A DNA stretch of 64,000 nucleotides from Anisakis pegreffii (Eukaryota > Nematoda > Chromadorea > Rhabditida > Anisakidae). Position numbers and translations under genes: made by a program. The stretch spans positions 62,001 through 126,000 of the forward strand of contig JAPYMA010003061.1 of NCBI GenBank assembly GCA_035041965.1. Direction: 5' to 3'. This document shows positions 15,201 to 27,583 of this stretch, in pieces (the stretch's first letter is position 1; each line of letters opens with the position of its first letter). The notes below the pieces were generated by a model. It was not told the DNA's origin, searched no databases, and worked only from the letters and a program-made list of their open reading frames with translations.

Positions 15201-18119
15201 TGCTGAATGCACTGATCACTTAACAAGTTCAACGTCATCATTCAAAATTGTCGAACCTTGGCAAATATTCGGATGTAGTTGCGTTCCTTGCTTCCATGGA
15301 AGTTGATTGAACAATGGACAGCATTCATGGCAAGATTCACCACAAGTATTATGACGACATTCACAACGGAATTGCTGAATGCGATTTGTAAACTACTCAA
15401 GTTTTTCAAGTAAAGTCGTGTCTATATTGAGAAGTTTAAACTTCCTGGACGGGTAGAAATTTAAAAATTGGCTGATTTCATCATAACTACTCAGTGAGCC
15501 TGATTAGACTATGCAGGATGTCTTCCATTACAGCTTTTAAAAAAACTTCAAAATTGCAATTAAATATCGCTAAACTTACTCCAGTAACAGGATCCGGTGG
15601 GCAACTCTCGGCATGACCATAACAAATACATTGACCACCAATACTAATATCTTTGATCGCGTAGAAATAACGTCTTGTTACCGATTGATCTAATCGATTG
15701 CTTGATCCGCGATGATTAATGATCATCAAATCGGCATTCAGCGTTCGAGGACTCAACAATCTCAGCCGTACAAAACGAGCTCGAGTGAAATTCTAGAATA
15801 AGAAAAATAAGTACATGCTCGCTATGCAATTGGTAGAACTGTGGTTTTTTCGATCCAGGCTTTTCCGGCTGAATATTACGTCAGATTGTTTCAATTCAAT
15901 CATATCTGCTGAACAAATCACTGCTTCATAGAGTACGATTGAACCCTGTAACTGGGTATTTCAGTATACAGAACCAGAAAATCATGCTGCGATTGACGGC
16001 AACTTGTGTTCGAAGTTGAAAGTTTGCAAGTAGAAAAAATCGTTTCATATATTCCAAGCTTATCTCATAGGGTCACAACAAAATTTTGTTCAAAGCGGTG
16101 CACCGAGAACCTGAAGTATTTCAGACGATGCTTCAGCTGTTGGTCTGCCGTTCACCAATGACGTATGAATTTCACCATTCTCAAGCGGATCGAGCTTTGA
16201 GAAGTAGGATGTACAAAGAACCTGAAAATTTATTTGTTCAAGTTGGTGCATTTCACGGAAACCTTTCGAGGTGTCATATCACAGGAATAGTCTATAGACG
16301 ACCAAGCCTGCACCAGAACAGAGAGCTGTATATCAGAGGATGAAAAGCAGTTATAACCTCATCGTCCCTGGTGAATCGTGGTACTCCCACGGTTGCGGGA
16401 ACGCCGAAATGTCGCATGCATTCCGCATCGCTGGTCGCATAATATTGCCACGGTTGATATATAATTCCATCCTTTGATTTTTCTAACACCCATGTTCCCG
16501 GTCGAGGTGCAATAGCACTCTTTACAATCACATAAGCCACTTGATACTCCTTAACAAATCGGCTCGCATTAGATCAAAATTCACTCAGTAATTTATTTAT
16601 TGCTACAGGATGGTTTATTGATGCAACTCCAAGCATAAATACCGTACTGAAACTTATTGAACCGATATCACCTCCTTAACCTTTACAACATTTTCACTTC
16701 ATTCATTCATTACATAATTCTTCTTTGCTTTTCCCCTCTCTAAGTTCCAATGATGAGGCAGTCTCATTCAGCAGTTATTGAAGTATTCTCTGTCGTTAAA
16801 CATTTTTCAATAAACTGTCGGTATACTGTAGAGAACGAAAAGTGAACATTCCCAATGTGCTACATTATCTCATTCAATTAAATTATATAACTGAATGAAA
16901 TGATCTTTAGAGCACATTGGAAGTCCTATTCATCCTAACAGTATGCGTTTGAATTGTTCATTTACAATACTAATCATGTTTCAACGATTTCCGATTAATA
17001 TAACAGCGAGATGTCTCCAGCAATTGTTCATCACACCATCCCTCCATTAAAAATTCTTCTTTCCAATTAAACTTTGGAATATACAATGCAGTGATCAATG
17101 TTGGGTATGGAAAGAGGTGATGATTAAAAGCGAGTTCCCGAAAGAGCAATACTGAAATGCTAAGTGAATGAAACAGTTGATAATCAGTCGAGTTTGAATT
17201 ATATGAAATGAGGTGTAGATGAGACCTGTCTCAAGTCAATCGTGATATTGACACGTTCATACTCAAGACCATTCGCTAACGAAGGACTTTGCCACCATTT
17301 TGGTGTACCGTCAATTGCGAATTCAATTGGATGTCGTTTGTTCACATTATTCATATCACAAACATCGCATTGTGGCTGTCTGAAATTATATTCAGTTTCT
17401 GCGTGCTGTCAAGGAACCGAATGAAAAATATATTGTTCTGAGAGATGCTTAACACAGACTGAGGTGATCAATACGACGACTTCTCCTCAAATGAAAATTC
17501 GGAACAACGCTCAAATAAATCTCGAATGCTTCGAGTGCTTTATTTAATTTTGCATTCAACAAATCAAATTCGATGCATCGGTCACCCGATAATGTTCGCA
17601 GTGAAGTGATAGACCACAAAAATGGAGAGTGATGTAAAAAATTCTATTCCAGATGAAAACGAACCTGTTGAAAACATGCTCAACAAGTTTACAGTAAACT
17701 TCACGATGATGTTGACCACACGTTGCATCGGCCCGTATTAAAGCGTTTGTAGCCAAATTGAAAATATTCGGGAAAAGACCTCTTTCTGAAATGATTCGTA
17801 TTCCGTGTTCTCAAGTTTCATAAATCTTCAGAGGATACTTTTGACCCTTTATGCTTTTGTGTACTTCAATTCAATCAGAGATTTGTAGCTCATCAGGAAT
17901 AACAGATTCGTTCATTCGTAAATGAACAAATAAACAAATAAATAAACTGCCACTAAGTGAATAAAAAGTCATTGTCATACCTTCACTAGCAGCAAATTCT
18001 TGATAATTATCCGAGTAATAATCGTCAATTGAGTTCGAACTCCTCGAAAGATGGAAGCAAGTGAGGAGTATGAGAGCCGATAGACTTGGCCATTCCAATA
18101 CGGCCATTTCTATCGACAA
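230..18119 (-). CDS. lam-3: Laminin alpha chain, N-terminal half (3' end beyond window)
   Basis: Extracellular basement-membrane subunit that forms a trimer with beta and gamma chains. Fourteen exons join in phase on the minus strand: 18119-17981, 17785-17665, 17379-17226, 16549-16358, 16221-16111, 15792-15580, 15374-15257, 15070-14952, 14851-14687, 14041-13847, 13618-13514, 13408-13250, 12799-12591 and 392-230. Exon 1 encodes a signal peptide; Met at 18119 or 18107 could start it. Exons 2-6 are the laminin N-terminal domain, with [41 protein letters not shown] and [16 protein letters not shown]. Four laminin-type EGF repeats follow, then a split fifth around an L4 (domain IV) module that ends with [16 protein letters not shown]. 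Four and a half repeats before L4 match the LAMA1/LAMA2 plan, hence nematode lam-3 rather than epi-1; this subtype call is inference. The last visible intron, 12590-393, is 12.2 kb. The family is certain, the exact orthology less so. Confidence 0.9.
1231..1279. repeat. Inverted repeat, 18-19 bp arms
   Basis: The left arm at 1231-1249 (ATGAGAAAAATAATTCGAG) and the right arm at 1262-1279 are reverse complements apart from one extra A. A 12-base loop separates them. It lies inside the large laminin intron. It could be a remnant of a foldback element or a chance hairpin. Confidence 0.6.
3712..3787. repeat. Short direct duplication, 21 bp unit
   Basis: The 21-base unit beginning CTCTTCAGAAAATAAAATTC occurs exactly at 3712-3732 and 3767-3787. 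A shorter related piece (TTCTTCAGAAAA) lies between them. It looks like a small local duplication in intronic sequence. Confidence 0.7.
9233..9532 (+). CDS. Small secreted precursor, neuropeptide-like, nested in laminin intron
   Basis: An intact 99-residue single-exon frame with its own stop. Residues 1-25 form a good signal peptide: a basic residue near the start, then a leucine/isoleucine-rich core ([10 protein letters not shown]) and a small-residue cleavage region at NYAE. A possible amidation signal, NRFGR, lies near residues 60-64. A polybasic RRSRR near residues 79-83 would release a C-terminal peptide, [15 protein letters not shown]. This layout suits a processed peptide hormone or neuropeptide precursor, but I do not recognise the peptide. 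Upstream TTTCAG at about 9197-9202 and GTTCAG near 9219 could serve as trans-splice acceptors. The gene lies antisense within the 12.2 kb laminin intron. Coding status is likely from signal peptide, length and codon variety. Function is inferred only. Confidence 0.6.
   Translation: MYLLSRTNIILPAIVLLLLQQINYAEMSEANDPAMVMLKHMWGSVKSGMNKFSNVRSTNRFGRGLLKQLDILNALERPQRRSRRYDAVLLNSDPFLVYH
12069..12154. mobile_element. Tiny hAT-like MITE with 8 bp target duplication
   Basis: An 11 bp perfect terminal inverted repeat (AGAGTGGTGCG at 12078-12088; CGCACCACTCT at 12135-12145) bounds a core of about 70 bp. Identical 8-base direct repeats, GAATAGAT, sit outside at 12069-12076 and 12147-12154. One base on each side separates the repeat from the inverted arm. 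Target duplications of 8 bp are typical of the hAT superfamily. The core contains a tandem duplication of GGACGGAGAAAAA and no coding capacity. It lies in the laminin intron, just downstream of exon 13 on the minus strand. The structure is seen directly; the superfamily assignment is inference. Confidence 0.5.
14112..14285. repeat. AACAT-rich degenerate repeat
   Basis: Many degenerate copies of AAACAT and its relatives (AACATG, AACATTT, AACATAAT) fill this stretch. It lies in the laminin intron between the exons at 14851-14687 and 14041-13847. It is low-complexity sequence with no coding signal. Confidence 0.6.
16852..16920. repeat. Imperfect 69-base hairpin in laminin intron
   Basis: Ten perfectly paired outer bases (CCAATGTGCT at 16852-16861 with AGCACATTGG at 16911-16920) enclose a partly mispaired section. 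A second paired block follows (CATTCA with TGAATG), and a terminal loop of about 15 bases closes it. The size fits a microRNA-like foldback or a decayed inverted-repeat transposon. It lies between laminin exons 3 and 4. No evidence of expression is available. Confidence 0.4.
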
Positions 18120-21100
18120 TCAAGCGAAAGTTTCGTTTAAGTTTAAGTTTCGCTGAAAATTCTTCCATGAGAAACGATCAGTGCTCATTGCCAAGCAGTA
18201 ACTGACGCGTGAAATCGAATACTTTATAGCGTGAACGAAATACTTATGAAGATAAGCATTTCATATGAACAAAGCGCAATAGAAGATTGATGCAACTGAA
18301 ACTGCAGAAACTTCGATAAGTTTTCCATATTTTTGATGCTGCATACAACCTAAATTCGAAATGAAAGCGGTCTTCATTCTCAATGAGTCAAAGTATTAGC
18401 CATTCGACAAGACTGATTCACTTCATATCGACTAGATCATATAACCTTTCGCGCACTTCTTTAATGTGATCTTATAATACACGATTTAGAAATATTCACA
18501 TATGGTTACTATATGCGAACTATTGAGAATATTACAATTTCATATAACATAGTGCATATAAGCCCAATCAAAAGCTTATAGCACCTGCTCTGCTCAAGTC
18601 ACTTTTTGTATCGAGGAGAATCTTACAAATCAGTGAATGCCTTTGTACAGCTCTTTACTATCAATCGGAGAAAAAGAATGCGCCCGAATTTGTCGTTGCG
18701 CCGGAAAATTTCGAATTGATGATATGAAGAATTTCGTTTGATAATTTATACATCGGATTATTTAAACAAAGTGTTATGCGGTGCTAAATGAGAAAGCGGT
18801 AACATGCCTCATAAACCGAATAGTTCTGGTGTTAGAATTGAGAACAACAAGGAACTGAAACACCTTATTGGTGAAGTGAGAAAAAAACGAGATAAAATGG
18901 CGATTAGATCAGTGGTTACATATACTGCAATGATAAATAAGTTTTCGATGTGGATCTATAATAGATATGAGACTTGAGAAAAGCAACGTAATGACACTCT
19001 CAACGTGATATCTGTGATAGAGACCGTATTCTGAATGATATAATCTCTTAGCAATTCAACGATTTTATGATCAGTAACAATAACAATGCGTTTTATGACT
19101 GTCCCTTAGCGGTCCTTTACCCCTCGACCCTTTGACCATTCTGATACTTTTACCAAAAGTGTAGCGGTAACACTCATAAAGTATTATTACTATCGTCATC
19201 GGTAACACCTATCAACACCTACCTCATAAGAAGAGTTTCATTCCTAATATCGTGACCTAATGAGCTCGCTCCATACCTTTCAAACTATAAAGATTTCGTG
19301 TCAGTATCGGTGAATTCAGATAAGGAATTCTGTCAATGTCATTAGCCGGCATACAATAGTATAATTTGAAGACGGAAGATTGATTGGCTGATAATCAGTC
19401 TGATGAAATGAAAAATCCAGTGCGATTCGTTTAAGATGAACACTCCTCTTGCAGCAATGGTTGAAATGAACAAACGGTATAAAAATACATGAAGGTATCA
19501 CAAAGACTGATAATCGCAGCCAAACAAATAATACTGATAATGAAGGCGCCATCAAGAAGAGCAAATAAAAGAGATGGGAAACCATTTTTATGAGTGTAAT
19601 ATATTTGTGAAAGGAATTTGATGATTTATATACAGTGCAGAAAATTAAAAAACCGAGGGCGACAGCAATCTAACGATAAGGATGTGAGAATTTTAGAGGA
19701 TGTCTCAAATAAATGAAAAGCTAAATGAAAATGCAAATTTTTTTAAATAAGCGAAGATGGGTAAACGAACAAATGTATAGAAACAAGTGCATATTTATCT
19801 TACTCAGTCATATATTTCTGCATTGATATAGTTGTCACTGTCTGAATTTCAACACAGACATGCTGATTTTGTGAAAAATAATCGGCGATAAGAAATGAAT
19901 AAGAGCAATATTTTTATGTATCACTATTCTCCGTTGGCTGATAAAAATTTGGAGGAATCACGCTGATAAAGTAAATGTTGAAATATTTGGTTTATCATTA
20001 AAGTGGCCTCACTCATAATACACGATACGAATATTTCTCCCAGTTATCACACTATACTGAACAGCTCGTAATTTTTCGCCCATTTATTAAAATTTCAATA
20101 AATTCACATTTGTCAGAAATTGCGAGATTAAATTTGGGAGACAGCTTTTTTCGAAGAACGATTTTAGCATTTATTGATGGAGTCGATATCGCAAATCGAA
20201 CCAGCTCACTGAAACTTTTTCAAAATTTCTTGTGAAGGAATCACAAGACAAATAAATGTTTCCGTTCGGAATTTTCTCAATCGTCAAGCGGAAAATTGCA
20301 AGTTGGACTGAAGGCAAAGAATAGATGAAAAGTTCGCTAATCGCTTATAAAGGCAAAACAGGTTCCTGTCAAACTGTACTGTTACAATAATGATGCCGAT
20401 GCGATGATTATCATTTCATTCCCTACTCAAAAACTCGATTTCGCTATCTTTTGTGCTCTTTTCAGTATTGTGCACGCCAAAATTTCATGGCGATTTGACG
20501 TTACTGCAATATTAAGGTGAAAATTTCTCGAAAACGATGGAACAGATATTTATTATTGCTTCGGAATCGAATCGGTGACCAGATAGAATGGAAGTGAGTC
20601 TCTTTGTGAGTATGATTAATAAAGCCAAGAATGCTGATCTGAAAAAAAATCACTACAGAACAAGAGGAAATCGTTTCCACTGAGGAAAAGAGCTTCTAAC
20701 GTGCACGAGGTTACTCTGCATGAATTGATCATGCTTATAATCTTCCAATCATCGACTTATTCCATCAGTGTGAAATTCAATTTATCATCAGATCACGGCA
20801 GTTATCAATTTCAGATGCCTCACATTATTCCAAAGTACTATAACGGTTAAAATGTCTAGAATTCAAATCAGAGGCGGTGAAGAGGTGAGTGAAATGAGAG
20901 CCGTTGAGTGGGCATAACGGTTTTGGAATTCGAACTTCTCAAGAACTTACATTTGAAATATACCTGAGAATACTGACTTCGTGCTATGATTGTCGATTTT
21001 TGGAAAATATTGAAATAATAAAGAACAGATGTAATAACTGAAACATCAAAATGATAATGATTGTGCCGTTATTGCAATGGCTTGAAGAGTAACAAATCGA

Positions 21101-24100
21101 GCCATTCGTTGAGGTGTATTTTGCAGTGTTAGTTGACAATGTGCATTAGGAGGTTGACTGTACGTTGTGTTGTCGATGATCTCGTTGAGTAAACAAAATT
21201 GAGCAGTAAGAAGCTGACACGGAATAAGCTAGGTATATATCAAGTAGTTAAAATAGTAATGTGACGGGAGTGGAGAGGGTTAGGAGGATAGGATGGAGTA
21301 GGGGGATAAGAAAACAGAATAATATCTAGAAGAGTTTAAAGTTTGTCTATTTCCTAATTGTCGATTGCGACGATGACCTTGACGAAGTCAATAAATATTG
21401 CTGATAAAATGTGTACGCAGTTCATAGAATGTTCATAATTTGTTCAGCAATAAATTAATATTGATACCATTATTGATGTTATTGCTATTGCTTATTGCAA
21501 TCGGACTAAAGAGAGCACAGCTCAATTAGAGCGATTTCGAGTGATGACGGTTTCTCTCAGAAGAGATCGTTTCAGAACTTCAAGAAGATCTGGGAAAGCC
21601 ATCAAAATCTCAGACCTTGGTTGATCATTACGTTATAATGAGAGGGTGCGATAACATGAGAAATTAACTGCTTCAAGTTTTTCAAGGGATATTTTCGCAT
21701 GGCATCAACGACAGATTACGGAATAAATTGCAAAAACGAAACCAATATCCAATTGTGCATGTGATAGATCAATTAGCAGTGGTGATCGAAACCTGTGAAT
21801 TTCAGAATTACTATGTTCAGTGACAGTTTTTGCGAGTTGACATGATGCTTCAGTACAATTATAGAAGCTTCATTTGAAACGATCATAGAAACGAAGTGCT
21901 TTATTTGCGAATTCACAGGCATTCCACATTTTGTAGTCCATTATCGTTGTGTTTGCTTGATATGCGATCTTCATTCACTGTTGTGCATCATTCGTGTGGG
22001 TTTATTTGCGTAAAATGAATTATGCGAATGCAAGTGATTCATTCTTTTTTACAAATTTACAGTGCATTACTCATATCCGCTTGCGAAGCTCAATAAGATT
22101 ACGATACTGAGGAACAAGTCGATAGCAAATAAATTGGCAAACAGAAGCTGCAGCAGACTGCAGCTGGGTGTTTGTTGTTCAAATATAACGAGACTAGACC
22201 AAATTTTTAAAGACCAAAAGGGAATCAATTGATCAAAGTGAATGATTCATTTAAACGATTAATGTGGACAAACCGATGAAAATCTCAGTGGAGAAGAGAA
22301 AAATGAAATTTCTCAAACAAAATTATTAGTGATGATGGTGCAGGCGAATTGGAAACGAATGAGGCTGAAGCCATGATATTCACCAATAGAACGCGTCAGA
22401 TTTTATGAGTACTGAAAAGATGATGTGAGCTGCAAAAACACATGATGATCTTTCCTTTCCATGACTGGAAATTCTTCCATGAATTATTGTGGCCGGGTGA
22501 TGAGATAGAAAAATTAGTTGTAAGATGACCAAACAGAACAAAGAATATCAGTGGAAATAAAACCGAGAAAAAAGAAAACGAATCGCATGCAATAATACAA
22601 CTGAATTCGAAAAAGATATAATTGCACGACAAAAAATAGCCTGGGAAAGTGGAATTGTGAGCAAAATAAGGCGAAATGGTCATTTTTCAACTATCAAACC
22701 CCCACAGAAAAACTTTCAAAAATACTGTATATGTACGAATTGGAATAACTGAAAACGAAATACTACCAAAGTCTTAAGTATCTTTTGATCATAAGACATG
22801 AAGAGGAAATGAATGAAAAATGATGAATGCAAATCAAAACGACGATGATAAATAAAGAAATGAGGATACCACTAAAGATAATAGTGCAAATCGTCATACA
22901 ATGAAATGTTTAATTTTGTAAGATGTTGTTGAATACAATTGTAGTAATAAGCAGTTATAATATGTGCGTTGTATGACAAATCGTCACGTTAACAGCAACA
23001 ATGAATGTGCATAAAATGGCATCTGAATCATCATTGTCAAACAAACAAAAGCGAACGGCGATTCATTCATCCGTTTCCCTCTCATCACCCTCTCTTATCG
23101 TTTCCGCGTTTTTCTTCGATTCCATTCCAGAACACCCACCCAAACTCTCAAATTTTTGTTCGTTACAGTTTCAAACTATCACTGCTCATAGTTATTTACA
23201 TCCAGCAAAGTCTTAAGTCGCCTCTTGTTCTTTATTCGTTTTTGAAGCGATCAACTCTACATGACAAGCAAGTACCATTTAGTTTTAAGCTTTCACGATT
23301 CACTTCTCGTACTCATAATGTCAACTGCATATTTCCTTGAAAGTCACAATCAGCGATGTTTTGAAAAAGAATTATCTGAGGTTTCCAAGGCGTTGACAAG
23401 CAAGCGAGAGTGAAAATTTCGAATTAAAACCGAGTATACATATTGTGAAGAAGCAAGAAATTACGAATTTCTCCACCCGTTGGCATTTTACAAGAATAGA
23501 AACGAAAAATGAATAGATGAATGAAATAAACGGTTTACTCAGTTTGCAAAACGAGAAGAGGTCTATTTCCACATCGGTTCATCTCTTTTATCAGTGCCCG
23601 TTCATGCACAATATTCAGTAATTGAAATTACTGTTGTCGCATTGAGGAATATTGAGAACAACTATATCCAATATGTTCGATAGTCATCAGAACAAGATCA
23701 GATCGTATGATCAAATCAATCAGTTAGTCAATCAATCGACGCCACTAGATGAAGGTGGATAAGTAGTTCACTCGCTGAAGGACTACTTCGTATATTTAAG
23801 ACGTAATAATGACCATCGAACATATTATCGTTGTGCTGTTGCAGGAGTAATGTTGTTCTTATCGACGGTACAGTTCGATCGTAAGATGACCCTTGATGGG
23901 AATAACCACACTGAGTGACCACTGACCACTTTGATCACTCTCATGCACTGAGACGGCATATTCTCTCTGTTATGGTGACATCATGTTTAGGATCGTCCAA
24001 TGCTACCTTTTCGTGCAGTTTAATCATATTTGTTATATTTCCTTGTTCTACATTCACTCAGTTATGATTCGTCACCCAGATGTATGAATTAACCGGGCAC

Positions 24101-26107
24101 CTCTCTTAAATTCGGTCATCAATTCAAAGGCGAAGCCAATCAGTAGATGACGATAAACAACTTACAAAGTTCATCGAAACAAATTTACTGATTTATTCGC
24201 TGTTTGATTCAGTGATGATAATGATGATAGTAGTATAGTGAAAATATTATTTCAGTAATATGAATGACAAATTTTTGTTAAAATACATATTAATGATTTA
24301 TAGTATATGTGATAATATGACTGAATACAAAAATGTTACACAAAACGTAATAGAATATGCAGCTGCAAGTACTATGTGAACACAACAGTTGTTTAGAAGG
24401 ATTCAGCTTTGAAGCGCTGAACCATGAATCGTTATTCAGAGCGATGGTATCTGATGGAACATTCATTCACTGTTTTGAAAAACGGAGATTCTTTTGCTGG
24501 AGGAAGGTGAGAGAAAATATAATGTCGATGCTGAAATACACCATGAATGACGCGTGAGCAACAACATTAAATAGGCATATAAGCGTTTATGTAATTCACA
24601 TGCTTGCTTTGCATTTTTTATTTTTTGTTTCATTGCGCTCTGTTAGCTTACAATATCGCTCGATTGCAATATAAAAGAATATTTTCTTGCTGTAAGTTTT
24701 TTCAGCAATTATACTGCCCTAAAACAAAACTGATCAAACATGAATAGAACGTCTTGATCGACTATGTTCAGCTGAGGCTGACAACTTGGAATGAAAATCA
24801 TTCAGGGATAAACTCTGGATGGATGAATCATCACTGAATAATTCATCAGAATCTGTCCACAACCTCAACAGTGCATGAAAATATCAGAGAATAAAACTCC
24901 GTCGTTTCGCGTACAACTGCTAACAATTGAAGAATTTTCTACCATGTAAAAAATTCGTTGCAACATTTCAAGACTTCATTCTGATCATCTCTGAGATTTA
25001 CAAATCATTCATGAACGCCAGGATCACTATTCATTAACGCAAACAAACAAGGAAAAATATGCAAATATTCACTTGAATCGTTCATGATATTTACTTGAGT
25101 TTTAAGTGGATGGATGACATAGAATTAAAATAAATTTAGAATGGATGACGCAAAAGGCTGGTTAACGCCGGAGAAATAAGATCACTGACCAATTCATCAC
25201 AACATTGATTGTGAATAAGTTTTGAAGATTCAACTGTCTCAACTATTAGGTTGAAGACTACCTTTCTGGTAAATGATGAATCGAATGCGCTTATGGAGCA
25301 AAAATGAATCGATCCTTTGCCATGCCTATCTGTGTTCTCTAAATTTATCTATTCCAAATGCTCTAGGCCGATTTATCTTTGGAGAGTAATTGAAAACTAT
25401 TAGACCGTCGCTGAACACACAATATTTTGAGAAATATCGCTCAGTTGGGTCGATACAAAGCAATTGCTTAATAGCCATCAGAACAGTTCGATTTGCTAGT
25501 CGTAGACTACGTATTAATAAAGGATGGTCATGCAAATTTCAGCCTATGAAAATGATTCATTAGAAAATTAAACAGGGCGATTCACCTGGAAACAGTTCGG
25601 AATAATTACTGAAATGATTTCCGACAGCAACGCTTTTGAATTTATCATCATGATAATATCGAAAAACGAAACACGTATGAACGTTTCAGTGGAACGAGTT
25701 TGTAACAGGACTTTGAAAGTATTGTCATTTTTTACTTCATGATAGAAGTCATGTTGTTTTTTACTTAGCAAGAGTGTTCTCCTCGAAATTCCTTCTCGAT
25801 TGATTTTTTTCAGTAATAACTGCTCAGTTAGTTTCATCCGCATTTGAAAACTCAATATAAAGACGTAAAAGTTTTGTGGCAGTCGACAGACTGAATAGAA
25901 ATCAATGCAATAAAGGAGAGTCTGTATTTGTGAAGCTGTGACACCTTTTGATATCTTATTACATTATCACACGGTGAAAATTTCATCGAAATTACCATCA
26001 ATGAAAACCTTTTGAAACTCTTCAGAAAGCATCGAAGATTTGAAAGCAGATTTTAACGGAAAAATGAGAGATTAATTTTGTGGTTCAAGCGATCTGTAGA
26101 CGGTCAT
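18120..26107. other. Intergenic region, no gene seen
   Basis: About 8 kb upstream of the laminin gene, so it should contain its promoter. I found no exon with a recognisable domain. A minus-strand frame at 19316-19585 starts with a hydrophobic stretch but has no other support. A short perfect palindrome (AGCTGCAG, four bases, CTGCAGCT) lies near 22148-22167. The rest is AT-rich unique-looking sequence. Confidence 0.5.
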
Positions 26108-27250
26108 TCACAGTTCACGTGAATTTGAGCGTGATGTTTGAGTAGATTGATCTATTTCAGTGATAATCCTCAGGTGATCAATCGATGGTGGTGGCGTTGC
26201 TAGTGAGGACGACCTGTAAGAAACGAAATAAGCATGCAAATCAGTTGTTAATAGCGACTGATAATCGACATATTTGCAAACGCGTCATCAACTCGGTCAG
26301 TACATCGGCAATAGAATCAGCTCAAGAATAGTTTAAATGGTCCGTTCCGATTATTAATGCTACCGTAATTTTATTCTTGAATTTAAAGCTTCCATGCATA
26401 CATCCCTTCAAGCGAACATTTCCTTCAGTGCCTCAAATTTGATGAATTCATGTGATTTTTACACTCTTCAGTGTTTTGAAGGAATTACGTGGACATGGTC
26501 AAGGGTCATATTGCATGCGAGAACAATTAGTTCAGCAGAAGTAGAAAATTGAGACAAAAACTTACTCGGTATCAGATTTAGAAGTTGCTGTGCTTGCTGT
26601 ACGACGTGCACAGCCTTGACCGTAAGCGAGGATGTTGATGCAGAACGGAGCAGATTGCAGTTGATCGATCTGAAACTTTGATTCATTCAAATGAGTGTAG
26701 TTCTTAATATAAATGAATTTCGGCACAGTGGGACTAATGCCATGGGCACAGTGCAATATATCATTCATTTATGTACATTAAACAGTTGCACCACACCCCA
26801 TGAGCCAGAAAGTAGATTAAAATCCTTCCAACCTCACACTCGGTCAAACCTGAATCTAAAATGCAATTGTTCTCTTTTACATGCATCAGCTAACATAATA
26901 AAATTTTTTAAAATGCATTCAGCTGTTCACTAGCGAACAAAGGCTCGATCTCATAGCAATATCACAGAACAATTGATCACTGACAACAGAACAATTCTGG
27001 ATAAGCATACCGTATTTCTTTCCACAGAATCATATTTTCGTGCGTTGAGTGACCCATTTTCACCTGAGTTATCCAAGTTTGGAGCAAACTGAAGACGACT
27101 TTTAATTTCACCGACCAGCTGAGAAATCGCACTTCTGGACAGCTGATCTAACCGCATGATGGCGACAACACAAATAAGAGTAATGCGACTACAGAACCAA
27201 CAGATATTCTGCAAATTTCGAATCGAACCAACTATCATCATTATTTCCAT
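26108..27250 (-). CDS. Small three-exon gene of unknown function with Cys-x9-Cys motif
   Basis: Three minus-strand exons join in phase. Exon A ends at 27011 with donor GTATGC (phase 0). Exon B is 26669-26566, with acceptor GTTTCAG and donor GTAAGT (phase 2). Exon C is 26213-26108, with acceptor TTACAG, ending in a stop. If translation starts at 27250 the product is about 149 residues; Met at 27157 gives a shorter form. An acceptor-like ATTTGCAG at 27209 means a further 5' exon may exist. A hydrophobic stretch (ITLICVVAI) near residues 23-31 could be a signal or anchor. Exon B encodes APFCINILAYGQGCARR, two cysteines nine residues apart followed by a dibasic site. The tail is Ser/Thr/Pro-rich. 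This resembles a cyclic peptide precursor, with a faint likeness to the PFC start of CCAP. I do not recognise the family. Confidence 0.5.
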
Positions 27251-27303
27251 AAAACACGTTCGACCGGAGCATTTATGGAAATCGCATCCAACCCAACAGT
27301 GAC

Positions 27304-27319
27304 GGGGACACAGCTCAGG
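27304..27319 (+). tRNA. Partial tRNA-Ala-like 5' end, cut by gap
   Basis: The 16 bases GGGGACACAGCTCAGG, immediately before the gap, match the first 16 bases of the array tRNA (GGGGATATAGCTCAGG) except at two acceptor-stem positions. The sequence to the left does not match the array spacer. It is probably a diverged tRNA-Ala copy whose remainder lies in the gap. It could also be a chance match. Confidence 0.45.
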
Positions 27320-27419
27320 NNNNNNNNNNNNNNNNNNNNNNNNNNNNNNNNNNNNNNNNNNNNNNNNNNNNNNNNNNNNNNNNNNNNNNNNNNNNNNNNN
27401 NNNNNNNNNNNNNNNNNNN
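27320..27419. other. Assembly gap (100 N)
   Basis: Exactly 100 undetermined bases, a customary placeholder size, so the true length is unknown. It sits at the left edge of the tRNA array. The sequence resumes with the last three bases of a tRNA copy, so an unknown number of further repeat units may be missing. Confidence 0.98.
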
Positions 27420-27511
27420 CCATGGAGATTTTTGTTCCTTTCAACGTGCTTTTCTTTTTATCACTCGCTCGTCGTCTTCTGGATGAATAGTTCAGCAACT
27501 ACCGACACTCA

Positions 27512-27583
27512 GGGGATATAGCTCAGGGGTAGAGCGCTCCCTTAGCATGGGAGAGGGCTGGGGTTCAATTCCCCATATCTCCA
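27512..27583 (+). tRNA. tRNA-Ala(AGC), array copy 1
   Basis: Reference description for all copies. The acceptor stem GGGGATA pairs with TATCTCC and includes G3:U70, the major alanine identity pair; the discriminator is A. The D arm is GCTC-AGGGGTA-GAGC. The anticodon arm is CTCCC-TTAGCAT-GGGAG, with anticodon AGC. The T arm is TGGGG-TTCAATT-CCCCA. The A box (TAGCTCAGGGG) and B box (GGTTCAATTCC) are intact. No intron is present and CCA is not encoded. A functional cloverleaf is predicted. Confidence 0.97.

Noticed and set aside
19316..19585. Minus-strand frame with hydrophobic start, 89 residues
   Set aside because: The hydrophobic stretch is long and irregular. There is no upstream acceptor and no domain, so chance is likely in AT-rich DNA.
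23001..23340. Two overlapping plus-strand frames of 71 and 111 residues
   Set aside because: Composition is Ser/Phe/His-rich from a pyrimidine-rich stretch. No conserved motif or credible splice site is present.
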